64,000 nt of DNA from Paenibacillus antri. Its GTDB lineage: Bacteria > Bacillota > Bacilli > Paenibacillales > YIM-B00363. Location of the stretch: NCBI RefSeq assembly GCF_005765165.1, contig NZ_VCIW01000011.1, positions 1-64,000 on the forward strand. The letters are read 5' to 3'. Below the pieces are notes generated by a model. It worked only from the letters and a program-made list of their open reading frames with translations. It had not been told where the DNA came from and made no database searches. Below are positions 1 to 11,925 of the stretch, piece by piece. Position 1 is the first letter of the stretch. Every line of letters begins with the position of its first letter. Position numbers and translations under genes: made by a program.

Positions 1-402
1 CACCGGCACTACCGGTGCGAACGCGTCGTGTCCGTCTCGGCTTCCGTCGGGAGAGACGGCAAGCCGACCGCGTTGAAGCTCGGGTTCGTGCCTCGAGATC
101 GTCTCGTCCGCGGGTTCAAAGAACCGACCGCGCACGGGAAGGCGCGCATCCTTGAAGAACACGTTGATCCAAGTGCGGACGCGTTATGGCTGAATTCCGA
201 TCGGATGCACCATAGCCCGCTTCGAGACTGCATCCTAGAGGCTCGCGGCTGGATGAACCGGCTGTTCAACGGCGTCGGCACGAAATACCTGCGGAGCTAT
301 CTCAACGAATTCTGCTATCGTTGGAACGCCGCCGCCAAGGGAATTTCCTTGCGCGACGAATGGGACAAGCTTTGCTTCGGCGCCGAGAGACGCGCCGGTT
401 AG
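1..402 (+). CDS. IS1595-like transposase, 3' part only (cut by window edge)
   Basis: The frame is open from the first base, so the true start lies outside the window. The C-terminal stretch GTKYLRSYLNEFCYRWN resembles the end of the ISXO2-like DDE domain of IS1595-family transposases, where a FxGVxxKYLxxYLxEFxxRxN motif closes the catalytic fold. The zinc ribbon and the first catalytic Asp, if present, lie upstream and cannot be seen. The middle (about residues 25-80) matches the family poorly, so this may be a decayed or divergent copy. No terminal inverted repeat could be recognised after the stop. Identification rests on the C-terminal motif only. Confidence 0.5.
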   Translation, partial: HRHYRCERVVSVSASVGRDGKPTALKLGFVPRDRLVRGFKEPTAHGKARILEEHVDPSADALWLNSDRMHHSPLRDCILEARGWMNRLFNGVGTKYLRSYLNEFCYRWNAAAKGISLRDEWDKLCFGAERRAG

Positions 403-472
403 GCGTTCTTCTCCGCCTGAGCCCATAGAAAGGTCTGACACCGTTCGAGGAGGCGAGACACAGCGCCCGTTC

Positions 473-503
473 CCTGAGCAGAAGACATCAGCTTGGAAAG
501 AAG
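473..503 (+). repeat. 31-bp direct repeat, copy 1
   Basis: It begins CCTGAGCAGA and ends GAAAGAAG. It matches the stretch at 600-630 at 29 of 31 positions. Confidence 0.8.
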
Positions 504-599
504 GCGCGCACAGAATCCTCCCTCCCCGGAAGCGTCGCATCGCATCATGCGTGTAAGCCGTTGGTTCGCCTGCGCCGGACGCGGCCGAGCTTCTTCCCG

Positions 600-630
600 C
601 CTGAGCAGACGACATCAGCTTAGAAAGAAG
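600..630 (+). repeat. 31-bp direct repeat, copy 2
   Basis: Second copy of the repeat at 473-503, 127 bp downstream in the same orientation, with two substitutions. No function is known. The pair lies between the transposase end and the alpha-galactosidase terminator. Confidence 0.8.
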
Positions 631-660
631 CCCGAAGAGAGAGCACCCGCCCCATATAAG

Positions 661-688
661 AAACCCAGAGCTACCTCGCCCTGGGTTT
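661..688 (-). terminator. Terminator of the alpha-galactosidase gene
   Basis: AAACCCAG pairs with CTGGGTTT across a 12-base loop, just past the stop of the minus-strand gene. The minus-strand side runs into a T-rich tail. Confidence 0.75.
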
Positions 689-698
689 TCGATGTTTC

Positions 699-1997
699 TT
701 ATTTATATTGCGGGAGCCAGTCGCCGTGCGCTTCGATCAAGTCGTCGCACATCGCGATGATGTCGTCCATGGACAGCTCCGCGGACGTATGCGGGTCGAG
801 CATGGCCGCGTGGTAGATATGCTCCTTCTTGCCGGTGATCGCGGCTTCGATCGTGAGCAGCTGCGTGTTGATGTTCGTGCGGTTCAGCGCGGCGCATTGC
901 GGCGGCAAATCGCCTACGTACGTCGGCGTCACGCCGCTCCGATCGACGAGGCACGGCACTTCGACGCACGCCTCTCGCGGCAGGTTCGTGATGAGGCCGG
1001 TGTTCATGACGTTGCCGCCGATCTTGAACGGCACGTTCGTCTCCATCGCCTCGAACATATACGACGCGTATTCATGCGACCGTTGGTGGGTGAGGTTGGC
1101 GTCGTTGACGAGTTCGTCGCGCATTTTCCCCCATCTCTCGATTTGGTTTACGCAGCGGCGCGGATATTCGTCCAGCGGAATGTTGAAGCGCTCGATCAGC
1201 TCCGGATAGTTCCGCTTAATGAAGTAAGGGTGATATTCCGCGTTATGCTCGGACGACTCCGTAATGTAGTAGCCGAACTTCAGCATCATCTCGAGGCGCA
1301 CCATGTCGCCGTGTTTTTCCTTCTGCTTTTCGACCGCTCGGCGCTTGATTTCCGGGTACAGGTCGACGCCGTCCTTCGTGACCTCGAGCAGCCACGCCAT
1401 ATGATTGATGCCGGCGATCTTCGCTTGTACGCCTTCCTTGTCGATCCCGAGGTTATCGAACAGATGCGGGATACACGCCTGCACGCTGTGGCACAGACCG
1501 ACCGTCTTTACGCCGCCGTACGTGTTCATGACGTTCGTGAGCACGGCCATCGGGTTCGTGTAGTTGAGGAACCATGCGTCCGGGCATACTTCCCGAATAT
1601 CCTTCGCGAAGTCGAGCATGACCGGGATCGTTCGCAAGTTCCGGAAGATGCCGCCGATGCCGACCGTGTCCGCGATCGTCTGGCGCAAGCCGTACTTCTT
1701 CGGAATTTCGAAGTCCGTGATCGTGCAAGGATCGTAGCCGCCGACTTGAATCGCGTTGACGACGTACTTGGCGCCGCGGAGCGCTTCCTTCCGGTCGTCG
1801 TACGCCTTAATGACGCAAGCGCTGCCGGTCGTCCGCTTCAGGTTGTTGAGCATCATCTCGGAATCTTTCAATCGTTGTTTGTCGATATCGAACAGGGCCA
1901 ATTCGAAGCCCTGAAGCGCAGGCGTCATCATCGTGTCGCCCAAGACGTTCTTCGCAAATACCGTACTTCCCGCGCCTAGAAACGTAATCTTCGTCAA
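699..1997 (-). CDS. melA: Alpha-galactosidase, glycoside hydrolase family 4
   Basis: This 432-residue cytoplasmic enzyme should hydrolyse alpha-galactosides such as melibiose by the NAD+- and Mn2+-dependent redox mechanism of GH4. An N-terminal Rossmann motif (FLGAGSTVFAKNVLGD) binds NAD. NYTNPM, CHSVQ (the metal-ligand Cys-His region; CHS is typical of alpha-galactosidases) and GINHMAW are all present. The length is normal for the family. The start is TTG: the only good ribosome binding site (TGGAGGGG) sits 5 bases upstream of it, and no ATG fits. It diverges from an AraC-type regulator that probably controls it. A terminator follows the stop. Family assignment is firm; substrate choice is inferred. 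Confidence 0.92.
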   Translation of the reverse strand: MTKITFLGAGSTVFAKNVLGDTMMTPALQGFELALFDIDKQRLKDSEMMLNNLKRTTGSACVIKAYDDRKEALRGAKYVVNAIQVGGYDPCTITDFEIPKKYGLRQTIADTVGIGGIFRNLRTIPVMLDFAKDIREVCPDAWFLNYTNPMAVLTNVMNTYGGVKTVGLCHSVQACIPHLFDNLGIDKEGVQAKIAGINHMAWLLEVTKDGVDLYPEIKRRAVEKQKEKHGDMVRLEMMLKFGYYITESSEHNAEYHPYFIKRNYPELIERFNIPLDEYPRRCVNQIERWGKMRDELVNDANLTHQRSHEYASYMFEAMETNVPFKIGGNVMNTGLITNLPREACVEVPCLVDRSGVTPTYVGDLPPQCAALNRTNINTQLLTIEAAITGKKEHIYHAAMLDPHTSAELSMDDIIAMCDDLIEAHGDWLPQYK

Positions 1998-2141
1998 CGT
2001 TACCCCTCCAGATCAATGTGCGTTTCTCCTCTTCAAATATAGGCGAATTCCATAGGACTGGGTATGGAGGAAACGAAGAGACATATGGATATTTGTAGTG
2101 CGATGGAGTACGATGAAAGAAAACGGCTAGGGGGGCGGCGG

Positions 2142-2990
2142 ATGTTTCCCGAGCATTACAGCTTCGCGAGTTACGTCAATCCGGAGAAGAGCCGGGGCGA
2201 AATTACGGTGTTATTCAGCGGAGAAGCGCGTCCGATGGAGCTGCATAACACCGGACCCGGCGTTCACGATTACTATTTATTTCATACCGTCACCGCAGGA
2301 AACGGAGATTTTATGTTGGATGGGAAGCGTTACATTTGTGGTGCGGGAGACACCTTCATGATCTTCCCGGGTTCGCTGCACCAATATGTCGCCGCCGCGC
2401 GACAGCCATGGGAATACGTATGGGTCGCCTTCCAAGGACATCGATGCGAGCCGCTGCTGCAGCAGCTCGGCCTTACGCCTGAACGCCCCGTCGTCCGGGG
2501 GAGCGGGACGCGCAATGCGCTAGCTCTATATCGCCGGCTCAGGAGCTCGCTGCGCGACGCGGAGCATCCGGCGCTCGCCGACCTGGAGGCGGCGGGCTGC
2601 CTGCGCCTACTGCTGCGCGAGCTTGCGCTCGCCGAGCCCGATCGTCTGCCGGCGCCCCCGACCGCGGGCACGGCCGCGCGGCGCCAAGTCGAGCAGGCGA
2701 TGCGCTGGCTCGAGCTGCAATACGCCCAGCCGATCTCGATCGAGCAGCTGTCGAAGTCGCTCGGCTACCACCGTACGCATTTGTCCAAGATGTTCAAGGA
2801 CGCGATCGGCCTTTCACCGATGCAGTTTTTGATGCAAATTCGTCTGGAACGGGCGAAGTCGCTGCTGCGGAGCCATTGGTCGGTAGAGCAGGTCGCGTCG
2901 TCGGTGGGGTTCGCGGATGCGTTATACTTTTCCAAGCAATTTCGGAAGAGGTTCGGCATGTCGCCCACGGAATACCGCCAGCGGCAATGA
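2142..2990 (+). CDS. AraC-family transcriptional regulator
   Basis: A 282-residue regulator with an N-terminal cupin-type sensing domain (VTAGNGDFMLDGKRY, then GDTFMIFPGSLHQY) and a C-terminal pair of helix-turn-helix motifs (ISIEQLSKSLGYHRTHLSKM and VEQVASSVGFADALYFSKQF) ending in the AraC signature KRFGMSPTEYR. The frame is open back to an ATG at 2064. The start at 2142 is preferred because GGGGGGCGG lies just ahead of it and the cupin domain begins there. It is divergent from the GH4 alpha-galactosidase, so a MelR-like role (activation by an alpha-galactoside) is likely but inferred. Confidence 0.88.
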   Translation: MFPEHYSFASYVNPEKSRGEITVLFSGEARPMELHNTGPGVHDYYLFHTVTAGNGDFMLDGKRYICGAGDTFMIFPGSLHQYVAAARQPWEYVWVAFQGHRCEPLLQQLGLTPERPVVRGSGTRNALALYRRLRSSLRDAEHPALADLEAAGCLRLLLRELALAEPDRLPAPPTAGTAARRQVEQAMRWLELQYAQPISIEQLSKSLGYHRTHLSKMFKDAIGLSPMQFLMQIRLERAKSLLRSHWSVEQVASSVGFADALYFSKQFRKRFGMSPTEYRQRQ

Positions 2991-2998
2991 TGGAATGA

Positions 2999-3044
2999 AC
3001 GGTCAGTTCTGATTTTGACCGTCTAGTCAGTACTATGGTATGAT
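2999..3044 (+). promoter_or_regulatory. Promoter with operator-like dyads for the TetR gene
   Basis: A sigma-A type promoter is visible: TTGACC (3015-3020), an 18-base spacer, TATGAT (3039-3044). Two dyads overlap its -35 side: ACGGTCA (2999-3005) with TGACCGT (3016-3022), and TGAC-N6-GTCA (3016-3029). This placement fits autorepression by the TetR protein encoded next. Confidence 0.6.
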
Positions 3045-3119
3045 CGCGTAAAACGTTGCAGCCATTACGCCTCGCAAGTCCCGCATCGAGGAAGTTGTTT
3101 AATAGAACGAGGTGAAAAC

Positions 3120-4034
3120 GTGTCCGCGATTCACGATAAGAAAAAACAAATCATCGAAGCTGCGCTCCAGCTGTTCGCCAACAAGGGGTTCCACGAGACG
3201 TCGATCCAAGATATCGCGGAATCGGTCGGCATCGCCAAGGGGTCCGTGTACCTTCACTTCAAGTCGAAGGACGATCTTCTCGTCTCCGCCTTGAAGCATA
3301 CCGTACACCGAATGTTCGAGGAAGTCGCCTTGGCGTCTTCCTCCCCCGGCTTGTCCCCAAGGGAGCGGCTCGTCCGCAAGCTGGAAAGCCAGCTCCGGTT
3401 CGGTTACGAGCATAAAGCGTTCTTCACGATGCTGCTGAACGAACGTTCGATCCACGTCAACGAGGAACTGAAAAAATTCATGATGGATCTGCGTATCCGC
3501 TCGGTGCAATGGTCGCTTGCGGACGTCATGGACGTCTATGGCGAAACCGTCGGCCCGTACGCGATGGATGCCGTCGCCGCGTTGCAGGCGCTGGTGGGGC
3601 AATACACCGGGTACTTGATCCTCCACCAAGTCGAATTCGACATCGCCGTGTTGGCCCCGTTCCTCGCGGATCGGCTGGAGGACGTCGTGGACGGGATGCT
3701 GAGGAAGGGCCGACCTCCGATGTTGACGGAACGAATGCTGTTAGGTCCCGCGGCCGCCGCGGCGGCCGGCGAAGGCGAGCGCGACGCCCGCGTCGATCTG
3801 CGGGCGCATTGGATGCGCATGCTCCGGGAGACGATCCGGGAATCGGCCCTCGACGAGGCGAAACGGGAGGAGCTGCACAGCTACGCCGTCGTGCTCGAAC
3901 ACGAGCTGCGAAAGCCGGACCCGGCCGACGCCGTCGTCCAAGGCTTGCTGGCGCATCTGCGCACCGCGGAGACGCCCGCGATCGGCGCGGTCGTCCGGCA
4001 GGTGGAGCAGGAACTCGCGCGCTTATCCCGTTAA
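3120..4034 (+). CDS. TetR/AcrR-family transcriptional regulator
   Basis: A 304-residue repressor. Residues 8-55 form the TetR DNA-binding domain (ALQLFANKGFHETSIQDIAE, then IAKGSVYLHFKSKDDLL). The remaining 250 residues are all-helical ligand-binding sequence, longer than the usual 150 of the family, with extra helices at the end. The start is GTG behind ACGAGGTGA. A promoter with inverted repeats lies upstream, so it is probably autoregulated. The next gene downstream is a short flavoprotein on the same strand. No efflux pump, the usual target of such regulators, is adjacent, so the regulated function is unknown. Confidence 0.87.
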   Translation: MSAIHDKKKQIIEAALQLFANKGFHETSIQDIAESVGIAKGSVYLHFKSKDDLLVSALKHTVHRMFEEVALASSSPGLSPRERLVRKLESQLRFGYEHKAFFTMLLNERSIHVNEELKKFMMDLRIRSVQWSLADVMDVYGETVGPYAMDAVAALQALVGQYTGYLILHQVEFDIAVLAPFLADRLEDVVDGMLRKGRPPMLTERMLLGPAAAAAAGEGERDARVDLRAHWMRMLRETIRESALDEAKREELHSYAVVLEHELRKPDPADAVVQGLLAHLRTAETPAIGAVVRQVEQELARLSR

Positions 4035-4123
4035 TTATTTAACATCTAAGTTGATAAAGTTAGTCTAGTGCAGCATAATAGGGAAAAGAACGACCTATTC
4101 ATCCTTGGAAGGGGTAGAAACCT

Positions 4124-4696
4124 ATGTACGACATCGCTATTATCGGCGCCGGTCCGGCAGGCGCCAGCGCCGCGATATTCACGGCGAAAGCAGGCAAGAG
4201 CACTGTCGTGATCGACAGCGACAAGGGCGTCACGCGACGCGCTTGGTTCGAGAACTTCTACGGCATTCCGGAAATCGACGGACCTTCGCTCGTCGACATC
4301 GGCGTCGCGCAGCTGAAGAAGCTCGGCGCGGAATACGTCCTTGACGAGGCGACGGACGTCTCCGCCATCGAAGGCGGCTTCGCGATAACGACCGCCGGCG
4401 GCGCGAGCTTCCAAGCGAAGCACGTCGTGCTCGCGACCGGCTTCTCCGTCGAGTTCGGCGAGAAGCTCGGCGCCGCGACGAAGCCCGGCACGGAGCCGCG
4501 CGTGAAGACGATCTTCGACGTCGACGCCGACGGCCGGACGAGCGTGCCCGGCGTATGGGCGGCCGGCACGGCCGCGGGCGTAAGCGTGCACGGGATCATC
4601 ACCGCCGGCGACGGCGCGAAGGTCGCGATCAACTTGATCAGCGAGCTGAACGGCGATCGGTACGTCGATCACGACGTCATCAAGCCGAAGGGATAG
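4124..4696 (+). CDS. Short FAD-dependent oxidoreductase, thioredoxin-reductase-like
   Basis: A 190-residue flavoprotein. It has the N-terminal FAD-binding motif IIGAGPAGASAAIFTAKAG, the middle ATG motif (VVLATGF) and the C-terminal FAD motif (VPGVWAAGTAAG). It lacks the inserted NADPH domain and the CxxC redox pair of a true thioredoxin reductase (about 310 residues). It is therefore a minimal FAD fold and its electron donor cannot be read from the sequence. Start ATG behind GGAAGGGG. It follows the TetR gene by 89 bases, and a strong bidirectional terminator lies after it. Confidence 0.78.
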   Translation: MYDIAIIGAGPAGASAAIFTAKAGKSTVVIDSDKGVTRRAWFENFYGIPEIDGPSLVDIGVAQLKKLGAEYVLDEATDVSAIEGGFAITTAGGASFQAKHVVLATGFSVEFGEKLGAATKPGTEPRVKTIFDVDADGRTSVPGVWAAGTAAGVSVHGIITAGDGAKVAINLISELNGDRYVDHDVIKPKG

Positions 4697-4713
4697 GACC
4701 GTCCTTCGCAACG

Positions 4714-4757
4714 AAAAAAAGGAACCCTGCCGAATGTCTCGGCTGCGGTTCCTTTTT
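4714..4757. terminator. Bidirectional terminator
   Basis: AAAAAGGAACC pairs with GGTTCCTTTTT, with an inner GCCGA/TCGGC stem. A and T tracts on both sides serve the flavoprotein gene (+) and the DUF3231 gene (-), which converge here. Confidence 0.85.
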
Positions 4758-4772
4758 CCATATTCGAGGCAC

Positions 4773-5786
4773 CTACGAGCGGATCAGCTCGGGGCGATTT
4801 TCCGCTTGGGGCGGTTCTTCCATCCATCCATGCTTGATCATCAGCTTGCCGCCCTCTTGGGCGAAGTTGAACACCTTGGTCATGAGCGCGCCCAGCTTGA
4901 GCGGCAGGTCGCTGCGCAGGCTGAACGACGTGCCGAGCGCGTTGCCGCCGAGCCCGAAGCTCGTCAGAATGTTCGTGCAGTACATCATCAGCTTGTCCGA
5001 AAACGCCGGCGTCGTCGATTCCGAAGCGCGTCCGGACGTAGACGGCGACGGACTCATGTCGCTCTCCATGAAGACGGCTCGGATCATGTCGACCGTATCC
5101 CGCGCCAGCTCCCGGCCGGTTTCGAAGTACCGCTTCACCTCCGGCTCGAGGGCGGTTTGCGCGAAGCCCGTCATCAGCTCGAAGCCGACGACGTTCGTCT
5201 CCATCTGTTGATACAGATGCGCCGACTCGACAAGGTTGATCGGGCGCGCCTTGCGCAAAACCCCTTGCCCCTTCATGTATACGAGGTCCTCAACGAACTC
5301 GGTCTCGCGGGGCGGCGATACGATCGGAGGTCGGGAGAGCAGCCCTAGGGCGAGCAGCAGCTCCGTCGCGTCGCCGTACGCCCGCTGCGAGCACGTCGAC
5401 ATGTCTTGGATCAGTCTTCGGATATCCTCGCGATACGACATCGTCAAATGCAGCGCGCTTAACCCGGACGTAATCTTCGCCATAACGCGAACGAACGATA
5501 CGTCGAATCGGCCGGTGAACATCGCCGGAGCCCGCTCGTTGACGTCTTCGTCTCCGAAGCCGACGGGGACGGCGGCGCGTTCCTGTTCGAACAGTTCGCG
5601 CACGCGGTCGATAAAGCCGCTCGCCTCGGCTTGCAGACGGGTCAGCAGCGCCTTCGGCTCGTCGCCATCGGCGTGGCGGATGAAATATCGCAGCATCCGA
5701 TCCGTCATCGTCTTCTCCAGATACGTCATCCACAAGATCCCGATCTCCGACGAAGCCAGCGGGGAATACGAAGTACGATTTCTCAC
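4773..5786 (-). CDS. DUF3231 family protein (copy 1)
   Basis: A 337-residue, helix-rich soluble protein of the DUF3231 family, common in Bacillus and Paenibacillus and without a proven function. It has two similar halves. The first begins PLASSEIGILWMTYLEKTM. The second has STTPAFSDKLMMYCTNIL and ends near MIKHGWMEEPPQ, the hallmark C-terminal motif. Start GTG, with AGGAG 10 bases upstream. No cofactor motif is obvious; a ferritin-like helical bundle has been suggested by the fold pattern but is not shown here. A second family member is at 51072-52118. It is not clearly in an operon with its neighbours. Confidence 0.85.
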   Translation of the reverse strand: MRNRTSYSPLASSEIGILWMTYLEKTMTDRMLRYFIRHADGDEPKALLTRLQAEASGFIDRVRELFEQERAAVPVGFGDEDVNERAPAMFTGRFDVSFVRVMAKITSGLSALHLTMSYREDIRRLIQDMSTCSQRAYGDATELLLALGLLSRPPIVSPPRETEFVEDLVYMKGQGVLRKARPINLVESAHLYQQMETNVVGFELMTGFAQTALEPEVKRYFETGRELARDTVDMIRAVFMESDMSPSPSTSGRASESTTPAFSDKLMMYCTNILTSFGLGGNALGTSFSLRSDLPLKLGALMTKVFNFAQEGGKLMIKHGWMEEPPQAENRPELIRS

Positions 5787-5842
5787 AGCCGTTCACTCCT
5801 ATCGGAATGTTTTACGGCTATGGTAACCCATGGGCGTTGGTT

Positions 5843-9016
<3,174 letters not shown>

Positions 9017-10843
9017 TCAATAATTCAAATCGAATCTCGCGATCTCGTACGGTTGTAGTTCGAACGAGATCGTTCCGTCCGCTTCGGACAAGACAGGCGC
9101 TTCGGCGCCCTCCCGGTTCGCGGCGAAGCCGACGGCGCCGGGCGCCTCCAGCCGGACCGCGCGGGGCGCGTCGCTAACGTTCGCGACGAGCAGGCGCATG
9201 CCGGCGGCGCTCAGCGGCGCGATCGCTTCGACGCTAGCGTCGCCGCATTGGACGGCGCCGAGCAGCGCGCCTCGGTACGGCCCGAGCGCCGCGAACAGCC
9301 GGCGGTACGCGGGCGTCGGCGCGGCCGCGCCGGACGCGTCGGTCGCGACGAGTCCGCTCTCGCCGACGGCGTCGCAGACCGCGATCGACGCCGCCCCCGC
9401 CTCCGCGAGCCGCCGCAGGCTGCCCAGCGTCCAGGCCGCCGCGAACGGCTCCCGCTCCCGCGGGTCGTGCGTCCGCGCGCCCGCCTCGCCGGTCGCCGCC
9501 GCGTTCACCCGCTGGGTGAACGTCACCGGCCCGGCGTGGATCGGCGCGCCGCCGGCGGCCTCGCGGGCGTTCGCGACGACGAGCGCCTGCATCGGCAGCG
9601 TCTCGACGATCGACGCCCGGTCGAACGCGTGCACCTGCGGATTCATCGCGAGGCACACCCCGTCGAGCCGGTCGTACGGCATCGTCCCCGCTTCCGCGGC
9701 GCGGTTCAGCTCCGCGTAGTTCGCCCGCGAGCCGCCGAGCAGCGGCACCGCGCCGCAGCCGGCGGCGTCGAGCGCCGCCCGCGCCGCCTCGGCCCGCGCC
9801 GCCGTCGTGACGGCGCCGGCCCCGAAAGCGGCGAACGCGCGCAGCCGCGTCCCCGAGCGGGCGAGCCGCGCGCAGCACGCCGCGAGCCGCTCCGCGGCGC
9901 GATCGTCCGCCGCGGCCGTCGCCGCGATCGCGAGCGGCAGCCCGAGCGCGGCAGCCCCCGCCGCCGCGCCGTCGAGCGCCGCTTCCCACGCGGCGTCGTC
10001 CAACGACACCGCCGCGTACAGGAAGTCGATCGGCAGCGCTTTCAATAACGCTGCGGCGTCAGGGCCGATCGGGCCGTCCGCGACCGCGTCGTACAGGAGG
10101 CCGAGCGGCGGCAGCGCCCCGACGGTCCGGCGCTCCGCTCGCAGACGGACCGGCGCCTCCTTCGAAGCATCTCCGCCGGCGCCTGCTTCGTCCGCCCCGG
10201 TCACCCGAATCCGGACGACCTGCTCGACGACGTCGCCGCGCCGCACCTGCGCCGGGAACGGGCGCGAGAGCGGCGTGCAATACGTCTTGAACGAGGCGTC
10301 GGTCCAATTGCGCTGGTCCTCCATCTCGAACAGATCGCCCTCGAAGGCGATCTCTACCTCAAGGCCCGACGCGCCGGGCACCCCGTGGCGCAGGGCGATC
10401 ATGCCGAAGAACGGCTGATGCGGGGAGATGCGCTCCGGGAACGCTCCCTCCGTCTCGCCGTCCTCCGACGCGACGACGACGCGTTCGCCCGCGAGCGTAT
10501 CCGGATGCAGCACGCAGAAGCCGATCCGGTTCCGAAGGAAGTCGGACCGGGCCTCGCCCCGCATCCGAAACTCCAATGCGCCGTCGGCCGTCCCGGTCAC
10601 GACGCCCTCCCAGATGAAGTCGATGTCGCCTTGCGCCGTCTCCGCCGCGAGGCGCGCCTCGAACCCGTCCGCCGCTTGACGGACGTCGTACATCGTAAAC
10701 CGGGGAGGCACGGTGCCCCAGTTCCGGTCTCTCACCGCGACGTACACTTGGCGCACGACCTCCCGGCCGCCGGCCCGCACGTAACGCAGCGTCCCATCCT
10801 CCAGCGCGACCGACAACGGTCCCGCGCGAAGCTCATGCCTCAT
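9017..10843 (-). CDS. apnL: D-apionate lactonase
   Basis: A 608-residue protein of the ApnL family, which opens D-apionolactone to D-apionate in D-apiose catabolism. The N-terminal domain carries the family pattern (LRYVRAGGREVV, then AVRDRNWGT and later RIGFCVLHP, FPERISPHQPF). A TIM-barrel-like middle (about 235-480, Ala-rich) and a C-terminal beta domain (AIAPLSAAGMRLLVANVSD) follow. The start ATG overlaps the end of the dehydrogenase gene by 11 bases and has GGGAGG upstream. Identification is by recalled family motifs and operon context (ApsD, ApnO and OiaC neighbours). The middle is unusually rich in Ala codons and GC even for this genome. Confidence 0.85.
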   Translation of the reverse strand: MRHELRAGPLSVALEDGTLRYVRAGGREVVRQVYVAVRDRNWGTVPPRFTMYDVRQAADGFEARLAAETAQGDIDFIWEGVVTGTADGALEFRMRGEARSDFLRNRIGFCVLHPDTLAGERVVVASEDGETEGAFPERISPHQPFFGMIALRHGVPGASGLEVEIAFEGDLFEMEDQRNWTDASFKTYCTPLSRPFPAQVRRGDVVEQVVRIRVTGADEAGAGGDASKEAPVRLRAERRTVGALPPLGLLYDAVADGPIGPDAAALLKALPIDFLYAAVSLDDAAWEAALDGAAAGAAALGLPLAIAATAAADDRAAERLAACCARLARSGTRLRAFAAFGAGAVTTAARAEAARAALDAAGCGAVPLLGGSRANYAELNRAAEAGTMPYDRLDGVCLAMNPQVHAFDRASIVETLPMQALVVANAREAAGGAPIHAGPVTFTQRVNAAATGEAGARTHDPREREPFAAAWTLGSLRRLAEAGAASIAVCDAVGESGLVATDASGAAAPTPAYRRLFAALGPYRGALLGAVQCGDASVEAIAPLSAAGMRLLVANVSDAPRAVRLEAPGAVGFAANREGAEAPVLSEADGTISFELQPYEIARFDLNY

Positions 10844-11909
10844 CCCGTTCGCCTCCCGCTCCTTCGAAGAAGATCGCCCGATGCTCCGCGGCGCTCTCGT
10901 ACGTGCCGAACGTCATCCGCAGCGTGACGAGATTGTCCTCGCCGCTCGTCTGGAACTCGGCGCCCGTCTCGAGGCATTCCACGAAATGGGACTGCAGTCG
11001 GAAGTGGCTCTCCTCGTGGTCGAGGTACGTCGACTCCGCTAACGCCCGTTCATCCGTCCCGTCGCGGTTGACGATCGTAATGCGGCCGTCCGTATACATC
11101 TTGATCGTCCCGTTCTCCCCATCGATCGCCATCTGCTCCAGATGGACCGGCTGAACGGCGTCGCCGAGCGGGCGGTCGAGCTTCTGTCGGGTCGCCCAGC
11201 TCATATCGAGGAAGCCGTAGAAGTCTTCGTACCCGAGCACGACGACGCCGGAGTCTTCGCCGGCGATATGCGGGCTGATCGTCGCCGTCTCGGCGTACAG
11301 ACGTTTCGGCGTACCGAAGAGGAACCGCCATGTGTCGAACCAATGCACGCCCATCTCGTAGAACAGCAGCTTCGGCATGTCGCGGAAGAACGGCTGCGGA
11401 ATCGCGACGCTCGGCGCGAATCGGGGCGTGTAATAGTCCGTATGAATATACCGGACGGCCTTGACCTTCCCGATCGTTCCCTCGTCCAACGTCCGCTTGA
11501 TCAGCTGGAACGGCATAAGCCAACGCCAGTTCTCGGTCACCATCAGCCGCGCCCCGGCGTCCCGCGCCGCCGCGACCATCCGCTCCGCGTCCTCGAGCGT
11601 CGGCGCGAAAGGCTTCTGGCACATGATGTGCTTGCCGGCCGCGGCCGCCTTCGTCACGAATTCGACATGCGTCTCCGGCCCCGTCACGATATCGACGATA
11701 TCGATGTCGGCGTCTTCCAGCATCTCATCGATCGTACCATACAATCGGTTTTCCGGCACGCCGAATTCCGCCGCCCGCGCCTCCAGCTTCGCGCGGCTGC
11801 GATTGCACAGCGCGGCGATCTCGACGCCTTCGATGCGGCTCCACGCCTTCAGATGCTTATCGGACCAGTAGCCGGTGCCGACGAGACCGACCTTCCACCT
11901 TTTCGTCAT
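10833..11909 (-). CDS. apsD: Gfo/Idh/MocA oxidoreductase, probable D-apiose dehydrogenase
   Basis: A 358-residue NAD(P)-dependent dehydrogenase of the Gfo/Idh/MocA family. An N-terminal Rossmann fold (VGLVGTGYWSDKHLKAW) is followed by the family motif with the catalytic Lys in MCQKPFAPTLEDAERMV and a C-terminal alpha/beta substrate domain (EMGVHWFDTWRFLFG with the conserved His). The CQKPFA form, in place of the common EKP, is what I recall for D-apiose dehydrogenases (ApsD). With apnO 16 bases upstream and apnL overlapping downstream, oxidation of D-apiose to D-apionolactone is the best guess. Family certain, substrate inferred. Confidence 0.75.
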   Translation of the reverse strand: MTKRWKVGLVGTGYWSDKHLKAWSRIEGVEIAALCNRSRAKLEARAAEFGVPENRLYGTIDEMLEDADIDIVDIVTGPETHVEFVTKAAAAGKHIMCQKPFAPTLEDAERMVAAARDAGARLMVTENWRWLMPFQLIKRTLDEGTIGKVKAVRYIHTDYYTPRFAPSVAIPQPFFRDMPKLLFYEMGVHWFDTWRFLFGTPKRLYAETATISPHIAGEDSGVVVLGYEDFYGFLDMSWATRQKLDRPLGDAVQPVHLEQMAIDGENGTIKMYTDGRITIVNRDGTDERALAESTYLDHEESHFRLQSHFVECLETGAEFQTSGEDNLVTLRMTFGTYESAAEHRAIFFEGAGGERDEA

Positions 11910-11925
11910 GGGGTTAACCTCCTTC

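Larger units (their letters stand above)
403..660. other. Non-coding stretch downstream of transposase
   Basis: No convincing gene is seen between the transposase stop and the alpha-galactosidase terminator. The stretch holds two copies of a 31-bp direct repeat, listed separately. Open frames here lack ribosome binding sites and recognisable protein features. Confidence 0.6.
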
